From positions 1 to 64,000 of the forward strand of contig JAVTVY010020282.1 of assembly GCA_036873755.1 (NCBI GenBank): 64,000 bases of DNA. The letters are read 5' to 3'. This DNA comes from Hanleya hanleyi. Taxonomy: Eukaryota; Mollusca; Polyplacophora; Lepidopleurida; Hanleyidae. The notes below the pieces were generated by a model. That model had not been told where the DNA came from and made no database searches. It saw only the letters and a program-made list of their open reading frames with translations. The position numbers and the translations under genes were made by a program. Positions 45,101 to 57,100 of this stretch are shown here, piece after piece. Positions within the stretch are counted from its first letter, which is position 1. Each line of letters opens with the position of its first letter.

Positions 45101-48100
45101 ACAGTCGAAGTACGAGAACGGCGTACCGGCGAACGGGAGGGCCGTAAACTAGTACCAAAATGAACCGGTGGACGAGAACTACGGATCGGAGAACGAGACC
45201 GTCGAACCGGCGCAATAGAACCACGAACAGGTGAAAACAAACGATAAGGTGGTGAAACCGAACGTCGTGTACGAGAACGTGAACGGTATTGTGTACGTGA
45301 GTGTCGTGTAGCAGTATGTGAACGACGATGTGAAGAATCAACAACCGCGGAAACTGGAGTTCGTAAGTTCGCAACTTGAACACTCAACGGTAGAACCGAA
45401 CGAGCTTCCATAGATTTAACGGAATTAGAAAAACTATGTTTAGTCTTAACCCGTAAAGGAGAAACTGACACACGACGACGTTTATTTGCTTTCTTCCTTC
45501 TAGAAGAAACATGTGGTGAACCGATAGGTAAAGGTGAAATAACCTGAGGCAAAGAATTCTTTTGTCTGACGGAGACAATGGAATGGCCAGGCAAGACCGA
45601 CCTGGTCTTTGTTGAGCGTAACAAAGGAACGGGTTTTGGATCGACCCTAGACAATGAAGCTCCGGACTGGGTCAAACTGTCTAGCAACCTAGAATTATCT
45701 TCGTGTAGGATGGTACCGCTTGGTGGAATACATACCGACGCGGGAGAAACTGGGTCTTGACCAGCTCGGTCAAGATCCTCATTACACTTCATATCATTGA
45801 CCAAAGAAATTTCTAAGACCCGTCTGTCGATCTCCGAAATAGACGGGTCATCACAAGCATGTAAAAGAAAAGCACGACGAGCTTGGGCATAACTCCTCCA
45901 AGCCGTCGGATCCCATAATACACATTCCGCGCACGTGGACGCACGATAACACAAATCTTTACAAGAAAAACAAGCCGTGTGAGCGTCCAAAGGGGACAAA
46001 TTTTGCCCGCACGTACGACAAGGAATAGAAGTCGGAACTTCAGACATAATATACAATAAGTAAGTTCCGAATAAACAACAAAGTCAACACTTGATAAAGG
46101 ATACACCAGCGAGACAACAACAACTAATGTTGTAAAATTGACTCTGAACACTTCCCTAGATGTGCACTGCTCGAGCAAACAGGAGAAAGAGGATTGGAAT
46201 AAGGCTTACAATGACCTTTATAGTAACCACGCTGGATTGAATGGGAGAGCTCTCCTAGGGGCGGACAACTCTCTCCTAGGGGAGTTAACTTTTTCTTTTA
46301 ACTTCCGTTTTTCTACGTTTGATTGTGCATTTAATTGGAGATTAAAGGCATTAATTAAAGCAGGTTTAAGACTTAGGAATCAAATCTATACAATATAGCC
46401 TCCGTCCAGCGGCTGGAGCACTGTTAGCAGAGTCCCTTGTCATCATTCAACATTACGTGGCTGATTGAAGCAGTGATGAATAGAGTCGCTTCAATTGGGG
46501 CTGAATAGGGGTTTAAAGAACACTACCCCTGTCAGCCAATGTATCAATATTCTGATAATTTTGGCCTTTTCAGAGGACAGCTATAGGAATCCCCCGATTC
46601 CTCGATTAGTTACGGGTATTCTCCAGGCATAACTTTGAAGCATGCCCCAATAGCATATTATAGCGAGCGATATATATAGCAGATAACTGTAAAATTTAGA
46701 AAACAACAGCGAATAATCTGTAACCAAATCACGCAAAAATAGCGTCAAATGTTCTAAAGATAAAGCCACACGTCGTCTCCGCCCTCACATTGCCTGGCCT
46801 TTCTCACATTTTACTAAAACACTTCATAATTCAACCAAAAATACCTAACTTTGCGTGGTCTGCCTTATCCATTGTCCATTTTTCAACACCAAGTGATCCC
46901 AACATCAGCAGAAAACAGAACCCTTTTAGGGTCCAGACCACTATTTAAATTTACATTGGCGGCAATGTTAAAAGCTGCTAACGTAACTGCATCTCCCCGA
47001 TTGATTAATTAAGTCTAGACTCCCATATTTCGGCAAGAAGTACCTTTATTCAAGTGCTACAACCGGACAGGCTTCTTGACAGGGGTCGCCCATCGAAATT
47101 TTGAGTTATGCGCGCTCGTACAAATGACGTCACAATTTTGGCTTTTTTCTCTGCTTTCAGAAAACGGTGCACAGGCACCCAAATAGTCCCTCTTAGCAAC
47201 TCCTTATTAGGCCTTGAGTTAAAATCAAACTCACAGCGGAACCAAACACATATCATACTTCAATCACCCACCACTGGCCTTCAATTATTCCTCGCAACAG
47301 AGACTGAAAAAAATATTGAAAACAATTCACTTCTCTGGCAGACGTTGCCTAAAGGGGTTAACGGATCGGCACTATTTTTAATAGTGGTCTGGTACCAGAC
47401 ACCTTACATCCACCCTATAAAATACTGAGGGCAGCACACAAGACACAAACAGGACACTTACATGGTGCAATAAAGACAAGTGATATTACAGTGCTAGACA
47501 TCACATTTCTTGTCAAGTTCCGCAAATTGTATATACCTACGAAGCCAAGAAAAATGAACAGACACACAAGAAAATGTTCTTCGTAATAGGTATTGTTACT
47601 TTTCGCATCCAAAACATTTGATGGTGAAGCTCACAAAATAAATGTGTGATATCAAATTACCACATATTTTAGGAGCATATTACATTTTTTATTAGATATT
47701 TTGACCTCGCAGTTTTTTCCGTATCAATGAGAGAATCTATAAATAACATAGATGGATTTAAGAGCTTAACTCATTCAGTACAGTAGCTCATTCTAGCTGT
47801 CAGCCTTAGATAGTTTTCTAGGCCTGGACCCCGCTGCTTCCAGCTCATGTCGGTCAGTGAAGTTGAATAATTAACTCCAAAACAGAAGGCGTTTGTGTGT
47901 TTCTGTCTGCATTGCAGATCCCAGACATTCTGAAACTTATTGCTTAATGTCCTTTTGAAATAATATATTGCAACATGGCAGTGTGACTAACGTCACAGGA
48001 CCTACGAAGTAGGGTTTGATATGATTTAAGTGTGTACCTTGACCTAAGACATGTTTTGCCAATTTCGAAGTTTATAGGTTCATGCCAAAAATCAAGGTCA

Positions 48101-51100
48101 AAGTCAATGGTTCGTAAGAATAGGGGAGACGGTTGAAAGATGACTTGGGGGCCCGCTATCTAGAAATATGGGAGACGGTCGAGAGATGACTTGGGGGCCC
48201 TCTATCTAGAAATAACCTCAAATCCTCTCAAAATTGCGAGGTTTATAGGTCACCTAAGTAGGCCAGCTCAGAACTTGCTGGTAACATTCCCCTAATGCAC
48301 CTTCATGCCAAAAATCAAGGTTCTAATGTCAACGGTTCTACATATTTTGCGACGAAAGGATTCGGATGGACTGACTGACTACCGGACAATTTGCAAATGA
48401 GAGCCTACTTCGTAGGAACAAAAATTATGTGCATATATTATTTTCCCCAAGAAATGCAGTCTTATAGCAAATAAACATCAGTAAACTCACTGACATGTTC
48501 GTAATTTTCAACTGACGTTTGCAAAACGATAATGGCAGTGGTGATCGATGTTTCGGTGCACCTCAACAACGTAAAAGAAAAAAAATTCACAAAAAATACC
48601 TAATTCCCAAAGATTGTAAGCATTGTAAGGGGGGGGGGGGGGCTGAAACTACCACATTATACTCTTGTACAAAAAATCCAAGATAGCCACAATGATGACC
48701 TCATTTTCTAAATTTTTCCAATTATGCATTTTCTTCGCAAAAACTGCATGATAAATTAGTGAATAATAATCTGATGTGAAATGGAATAGTTTTTTTTCCC
48801 ACTTTTCCTTACGGAAAGCAGGAAGTTTGAAGAACAAGGGTTATGTGTAACCCGGCAGCTCGCCGTTTTGGGTTTTGTCAATAACATGCAGCATCGCATA
48901 AAGATCTGGAAAAATACTATCCTAGCACTTTTGGCCGGGGTTCAGGGGTCGCCATCTTCGCTTAACCAAGTCTAACACTACACCTGTTGCCTTGGCTGAA
49001 CGTAACACATTATCTGATCAGAATACAGGTCTGGTGATTTCATAGCGCTATAAATATTCCATGGTCCATATTAAGAGAAGTGCAATATATGGCTTGTTTA
49101 AAATTCAAATTTGATTGGCTATTCGAAGGAAATTAACATCAATACACCCATCACTTGCCATATTTGGAGATCACATGAGCAGACATCAAAGAAAATCCTA
49201 GCTGCTCTGTGTTGGCAAGCTCCTATCTTGATTGGCTATATGACATCACATGCGTTTCCCGATCTGAACAGTTTACTCTATTCGTTAAGTCAAGGTAAAT
49301 GATGGAACGTTAGTGTAGTATTTAGCTTGAAAACGTGAAGATGAGGGGTCGCCTAGGCCTCTGGAAGCTCTGGGGTTCTAGATGGCTGGAGAAGCCATCT
49401 CAGCGATTTTTGGGAAATAAAACTGGAGATTGTCATCTAAATTCAAGGCACTATTTTACACTGATTGTTTCCTTGTAACCAAATATTTCCAGTACATAAT
49501 TCAAATACTGGACCAAAAATTCTCCATCAAAGCAAGTTTGATGTAGATGCCACACTAATGGAAGCAAATTAATTTGGCTCTGCACTCAACATCAGATTGT
49601 GAGGAAGCAAACAAACAGGGTAAAGTCTCATTAGATTTGAGAAGTTTTCGAGTTTTGAGATTTTTTGTACTTTTAGTATCATGATTTTTCAAGTCATTCT
49701 TTCCAGTGGTCGCTTATTTCAGTTGATCGTTTCACATGCCAGGCTACTGCTATATTTTTCTTCCAGCCATGAAAATTTAAATTTGTTTTTGACTCCAGTT
49801 TCAAAGTCCTTGAGGTCAGTCATCATGTCAACAATTTGACATAGTCGACTTTGAACTATAAACGTCTGACATTGTCAACAGGGAATCAAACAAACTTCGC
49901 TATGAAAACTGGTGCCAATACCCAATGAACACGAGGTCACGTACTGCTTTCTGTTACATTCACGACACAGGACGAGAACTACACGCCCTCAGCTACTCAG
50001 ACTGCAAACAGAGCTGCAGGGAATTAGCATTCTCTGACCTACTTGACAGCAAAGCTACATTCAAGCCGAGTCTATTTTGGGAAACACCCTGCAGGGAGAT
50101 CGCACTGTGCTGGAAATTATAATAACGCCGATCACTCCAGAACTGGTTATTTCGAACTTATTAAACCCCCCGGAGGTACATAATTCAAATTTTAATCACA
50201 TAATTAATATTTTGAAGGCATTCTCAAACCCAAGCCAAAAGATATTTGTTTTTTGCTAGAAGGGTTTAACGAAGATTCATTATCGACAAAAATAGCAACA
50301 ACAACAACATGGTCGGATGAGAAAGAAAATCGGAAAATCCGGGAATTTTTGGGGGATTCTGAAAAATCTGGAAATCCGGATATATCAGGAAGACTTCAAT
50401 CTCTGTGCATTGTAGAAAAACAACATGACTTACTAAAACTCAAGCCATTCGTGGTGCAGTGGTGCTGATTGGTTTTTGGCTGTTTTCTCCGTTTAGTTTT
50501 TCGCCAAAAAGTGGTTTTTCCTGTTCTTATTTCTCTCTTGTTATTTGATGCACAAACATGAACTTTGGACACAATATTTCAATCACGTAGATCTTCAAAA
50601 GGTTGCCTCAAATTTTATAAGTTCGGCCATGTTCATGAATTATTTATAATTTAGTGGAGAGGGGTCAAGTTTTTGTAGATTTTTTCAATCTTTCAACTTT
50701 GCACGACAATAAAATAACTTCTAGGCCCTAACTAAAACATGTGGCTGTCGCCATCGGGACCCCTCGGGCCGGGCCTAGAGCAATTGTGGAAATAATGTTT
50801 CTGACCCCAACAACTCACATATTTGGGGTGGGCATAATTTTACCTGTATGATACAGATCATAGACAGACAAAACAATATAGCAATAGAGCAGTGATTACC
50901 TATAGTAGATGTAGTCGAACGATTACGGTCTATTCAAAGCAATCCACACAGGTTTGTGTGAACTCCTGAAAAACACATCCCACGGCACCAACTTTCAATA
51001 GGCTTCTGGTACTGGTTGTATTAAACAACTGTATGAAGTTTCATTGTTGTGAGTGAAGGACTTTTTGAGATAATGTGTTTACAAGGATATGGACCAACAG

Positions 51101-54100
51101 ACATGTATAAAGGGGCAGAACTCCTGAAAAACACATCCGATTACACCGACTTTCAATAGGCTTCTGGTACTGGCTGTATTAAACAACTGTATGAAGTTTC
51201 ATTGTTTTGAGTGAAGGACTTTTTGAGATATGTGTTTACAAGGATAAAAACAGACAGACATGTATAAAGGGGCATAACTCCTGAAAAACACATCCAATGG
51301 CACCGACTTTCAATAGGCTTCTGGTACTGGTTGTATTAAACAACTGTATGAAGTTTCATTGTTGTGAGTGAAGGACTTTTTGAGATAATGTGTTTACAAG
51401 GATATGGACCAACAGACATGTATAAAGGCGCATAACTCCTGAAAAACACATCCGATTACACCGACTTTGAATAGGCTTCTGGTACTAGCTGCATTAATCA
51501 ACTGTATGAAGTTTCATTGTTGTGAGTGAAGGACTTTTTGAGATAATGTGTTTACAAGGATAAAAACAGCCAGACATGTATAAAGGGGCATAACTCCTGA
51601 AAAACACATCCAATGGCACCGACTTTCAATAGGCTTCTGGTACTGGCTGTATTAAACAACTGTATGAAGTTTCATTGTTGTACGTTGTACTTTTTGAGAT
51701 AATGTGTTTACAATGATATGATGGACAGACGGACGGACGGACGGACGGACAGACGGACGACGGAGGCAACGACAATACCGCTCGGGCAGAATCTGCCCGA
51801 GGGGTAAAAACTGAGGCAACCTATTTTTATTCAAATGGTAAAGTTCATTATTCCAAAAAAGCAAGTTTCTTTGATGAGAACCAAGAGAGTTATTAGCGCA
51901 TGATTTTGAGAACTATTCTGTTAGACGGAGGTATCCCAGCAGTCTTTGCGGCGGCCCCTGACAACTATCGCGTGGGATAAAGTGAAGCATAGCGACGTAT
52001 TCACGAAGCCCAGGCAGACCGCGCTTCTCGCCGTTAATTCGTATTTCCTCGACGTTCGTGGCTGGTAATCATTTGGAATCGATAAGATATCATTAATACG
52101 AAGCTGCGCATCTGAAAACCCCTCGGCTCTGGGTACATTCATAATGTATTCAATTTGAACCAAGATGTCAGGAACACCAAACAGTCAAGTCATAAATGTA
52201 CAGATTATCAAAAAATTTTGCAATTAGAAATGACCCCTAAGGTTTCCATTCAATCAGAGAAACCGGTCCATTACATAAGTTTCTTGATGCATCAATGATG
52301 TATACCAAATTTTACATCGAGCATTTGAATGGTGACAGAGATCATTAATGATTTCGAATAAATTAAAGATGGCCGCCCATCCTTCCCGCCACTCAGAGAA
52401 ACTGATGTGGTTATTCAATGGAAGTCTCTTGATACATTGATGCTGTATACCAAGTTTCGTATAGAACACTGAAATGGTATCAGAGATATACAACATTAAA
52501 GATTTTGCATAAATTAAAGATGGCCACCAAGGTTTCCGCCCAATCAGAGAAACCAGAACTGTCATTTGTCGTAAGTCTCTTGATGCATCGATGATGTATA
52601 CCAAATTTTAAATCCAGCACTTGAACGGTATCAGAAAACGAGATCATTAATGATTTTGCATAAATTAAAGATGGCCGCCCATCCATCCCGCCACTCAGAG
52701 GAACTGATGTGGTTATTCATTGCAAGTCAGTTGATACATCGATGCTCTATACCAAGTTTGGTATAGAACACTTAAATTGGATCAGAGATATATATCATTA
52801 AAGTTTTTGCATAAATTAAAGATGGCCGCCAAGGTTTTCGGTCAATCAGGTCCCGATTCAAAGTATCTGGATGTATCGATGATGTATACCAACTTTCATA
52901 TAAAACAACTGAATGGTAACAAAGATATGTATCATTATCGATTTCGCATAAATTAAAGATGGCCTCCAGGATTTCCAGCTAATCAGAAAAGCCGGTTTGG
53001 TAATTCATTGAAAGTTGCTTGATGTATCGATGATGTATACCAACTTTCGTATTGAACAGTTGAATAGTTTCCGACATATGGATCATTATCCATTTCGCAT
53101 AAAATTAAAGATGGCCGCCAAGGTTTTCATCCAATCAGGTCCCAATTAAATAGGCTTCTGGTCCATGACTAGGTAAATAAGCATACCAAATTTGGAATTC
53201 TTCAGTGGAATCGTTCTCCGGCTATCTCGCTCACGTACGGACGTACGGACATACAAGACGACGACAATACCCCATGGCCAAAATTGGCCGAGGGGTAATA
53301 AGGTAACATTTAACAGCTGAAAGGATCAATTGTGTGGTGAAGACTCCAGGAAAGAGTAATAAACAGCTCTAAATAACCTACAAGAGTGAGCTACAGGGCG
53401 CTTACCCAGCCGTCAAAATCCTGGGGTTAACACAGCGGCAACACCGTTATTGTCGGCATATAGCACGGATAATCTGTTTCACTTTCCCCCCATAAAGCTG
53501 TTAATTATCCATATTCAATGATTGACTTATTAAATGATTGACTTATTGATCATTAAATGGTAAATAACGCAGATATATACTTGTTTTAGCAAAATTCCTT
53601 CGGTTATATATAAACTGAGTTTTCATGACAATCTCAGACCATATTTACAACACACGTAAGACCAAAGATCAAATAAAATTGATTGATTGACTGTTTATAC
53701 AGAAAATTTACCATACGGTTATAAGCCATGGATACAGACTCCTCCATGCTGATGTTAATCATTTAATAAGTCAATCATTGAATATGGATAACTATCAGCT
53801 TTATGGGGGGAAAGTAAAACAGATTATCCGTGCTATATGCCAATAATAACGGTGTTGCCGCTGTGTTAATCCCAGGATTTTGACGGCTGGGTAAGCGCCC
53901 TGTAGCTCACTGTTGTAGGTTATTTAGAGCTGTTTATTACTCTTTCCTGGAGTCTTCACCACACAATTGATCCTTTCAGCTGTTAAATGTTACCTTATTA
54001 ATGATATCTTATCGATTCCAAATGATTACCAGCCGCAAACGTCAAGGAAATACGAATTAACGGCGAGAAGCGCGGTCTGCCTGGGCTTAGTGAATACGTC

Positions 54101-57100
54101 GCTATGCTTCACTTTAGCCCACGCTTTAGTTGTCAGGGGCCGCTGCAAAGGCTGCTGGGATACCTCCGTCTAACAGAATACTTTTCTAAATGACATCATT
54201 TATCTTTAAATAAATCGATTCTTGTAATAAATTTGAGAAAGTTATTTATTGATCTAAATTCTTTGAAGCAAGGGCATTCAGGAAATGTAGAGTTGGTATG
54301 GATACAAAAAAAACACTGCCCCGTAATGAAGCAAAATTGTGATACATACATTTACGCAACTGCGAACCGATACAGTAACCTTAATAGAAATTCAGAAAAC
54401 ACAAAAGCTTTAATAATAGACATTTAAAGTGCAGCGCATGTTCTTTACTGGGTCAGTTGTAGGAGGTAAATGACTGGCTTACAGATGGAGATTGAGAGGG
54501 AACAGACTAATATACCTGGTGAGAGACTACATCATTATCACTGTTGTAGACACATCTCCCATATGGTCCAGTCTTTAACGCATCAGTCACACTCTCAATA
54601 TCGGGGACATCAACGATGACGCTAACCGGCCAACCAGTGTGACCCTGGGAATCAACAGATCATAAAACATTCAATTCAATGCAAACATCATTTCAAAGGG
54701 TACACACAGCTCAGCTTCAATTGAAGTACAGGACATCATTTTAGTTTTTTAGCTGAATTCCAAGATATTTCTCAAAAATCGATTTTAAAATTCAAGGACT
54801 TTCCAGGATGTATGATTTAAACCCTGTAAATTTCGTGCATCTGCAAAAATAGATATTTCACGTTATTTTGGTGTATAGCAAGATGGGGTTGCCAGAAAGA
54901 CAAAGAAATACCCAACACAATGCAGATGTCTTCTGTGGAAATGATTGCAAGTTTTCAAACAGCTTTTGACCAAATGAAAACATTTTGGAGACATGCTACA
55001 TGTATTTTACATACTGATGAAAGATCGCATCTTCTCTAAGCTAGAAATCCATTGACACCCCTTTTGGTTCTCATTTTCTTTAACAAAGAAACATCGATCA
55101 CAGCTCAGATTTAAAAATATACATGTTTCACAGATATTATCCACTAAATATCAGGTCAAAGTCGAATCATCTTCACTCTAACCTTTTAATTATAGAAGAA
55201 ATTAAATATATGCTGTTCTCTGATAACTCTCTTCATACCATTCCATCAACTTCCTATTCAAATAATACTATCACCCGATTGGAAATTAACTGCAGTGGAA
55301 TTATTAGGGAATTTATACTGCATGTTTGTAATTTCATCCTCTTCGTCAATGTACCAAAATGAATATTAACTGATTGCTTGTTGGACATGTATGATTATAA
55401 CTGATACTATCAATGCAGGTTTATAGAAACAACAATGCACCATGGGATATAATCCAGTTTAAAACATTTGATTGGTCAATTCAAATTTTCAAATGGAAAC
55501 CTGGGTTTTCATTGGCTTACATTGAAGAAAATTCAGTCCATCACAGAGTTTCTTTCAAGGCTCAATGAAAAGTATAATGATTCCTCAGCCAATATGTGCT
55601 ACACAAACTATTGGTCTGCAAGGGCTTTGTTCATGTTACACAATTTATCACCATGCACAATAAAACATCACTCAGCTGGTGCAATCCAAAAAAGACATTT
55701 TTATCTTGTGTGTGCAGCAGGGAAGTTTGAGGATTTCACCTAGCTGAATGCTGGACAGTTTTATCTTGTGTGTGCAGCAGTGAAGATTTAACAATTTTAA
55801 CCCTACCTTCCCCCCCCCCCCCCCCCGTTGGTTTTTTGCTCGTATCTCCACAACAAAAAATTGAGAACTGAAACTCCGTGACTTTTTCGATTATCATAGT
55901 GGGGTCATTTTGAGCCTATTTGCTTGACCCCCCGAGCAGAGGATCATGGGTAAATTCAAAATGGCGGCCATGGGGGTACCAGAAAAGTGATGTTTTCACC
56001 ATATTTCTTCAAAAATTACACAAAAATTCAGCATGTTGATTCAACGCGATTCTATGCATTTTACTGAAACCATATGTCTTAGCATCACCAGAAAACACCC
56101 CCTGATTTTCCTCCCTCCCTCCCTTCCCCCATTAACCCTACCAGTCCTGGGGGAGGGGGGGCCAAAATGCCCCCCTACCAAACTTCTGCGATATCTCCGG
56201 AACGCCAAAAAATTGAGAGCTGAAACTTCGTGACGTTATAGGGTATCATATTGGGGTCATTTTGAGCCTATTTGTATAACTTCACAAGCAGAGGATCATG
56301 GGTAAATTCAAATGGCGGCCATGTGAGGTACCAGAAAAAATGATGTTTCCGTCATATTTCTTCAAAATTTTTGCTTTCCTGTATAGAAAAGTGGGTAAAA
56401 CTTATTTTATTTCATATCAGATTATTATTTACTAATTTATCATGCAGTTTTTGCGAAGAAAAATCAAAAACAATTTTTTTTGAAGATTTTGATCAAAAAT
56501 CGTCCAAAAATGCTCTTTTTAAAAAATAAGGTCACAGTGATGTCATCATGGCGGCCATCTTGGATTTGTTTACATTTTCTTGTAGAGCTTGACCCAAAGA
56601 TATAGTTTGGTAAGTTTCAGCCCTCTAGCCTTAGCAATAGCGAAAATATTTGGGGGGGGGCACGTCCCCCCCCCCCAGGCTGCGGTACACCCCAAATTGC
56701 CCAGGCCAGATAGGGTTAACAACTGAATGCTATAAACACATGAGTTGACGAGTCCGTCCCTTGGTCATTAATCCCTGGTTCCACTGTACTTATTAAAGGT
56801 GCTATTATTTTGGACAACACTTTATTAGCATGGACTTTAGATTTTACATGGATTTCATAAGTGAAGTCCTGTAAATATTCTGTATATATTCAACTCTGAT
56901 TGAACAAAACTATCCAATTTAGGTTAGTTTAGAAGATGTATATGTGATCAGAACATTAATGCATCAGAGAACTAAAGGTTCCGCTTTGACCCTTGAGTTG
57001 CCGCTCCGGCATGAAGCCAATGCTGGTTGTTTTCTTAAGCAAAAACATACGTCTCCCCCAACCTCCCACCTTGCATTGAGTGGGCACATAATTTAAGGGA

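Larger units (their letters stand above)
39835..46385 (-). mobile_element. DIRS-1: apparently intact DIRS-type retroelement in a host intron
   Basis: 6.55 kb. It has inverted terminal repeats identical over about 190 bp, an internal complementary region beside the 3' repeat, and three long overlapping open frames in DIRS order: Gag, RT/RNase H/methylase-like, and tyrosine recombinase. Insertion leaves no target duplication, as expected for recombinase-mediated entry. The trinucleotide ATT precedes the left end (39832-39834) and is also the joint in the internal region. It lies in the 16-kb intron between exons 54516 and 38286, in host sense orientation. Catalytic residues of RT, RNase H and recombinase are all present, so it may be active or very recent. 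Confidence 0.92.
51905..54183. mobile_element. 2.3-kb element with about 190-bp terminal inverted repeats, host to nested insertions
   Basis: 51905-52099 (TTCTGTTAGACGGAGGTATC through GATAAGATATCATTAAT) is the inverted copy of 53998-54183. Between the arms lie a pearl-like element (52205-53302) and a large hairpin (53298-53997) that abuts the right arm. Class unknown. Confidence 0.6.

Noticed and set aside
39866..46398. Matching open frames in the two DIRS-1 terminal repeats (about 90 codons each).
   Set aside because: They are the same DNA on opposite strands because the repeats are inverted and identical; no start context or domain, so not counted as genes.
55468..55743. 91-codon plus-strand frame in an intron.
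   Set aside because: No recognised motif, no promoter or splice context, opposite to the host gene.
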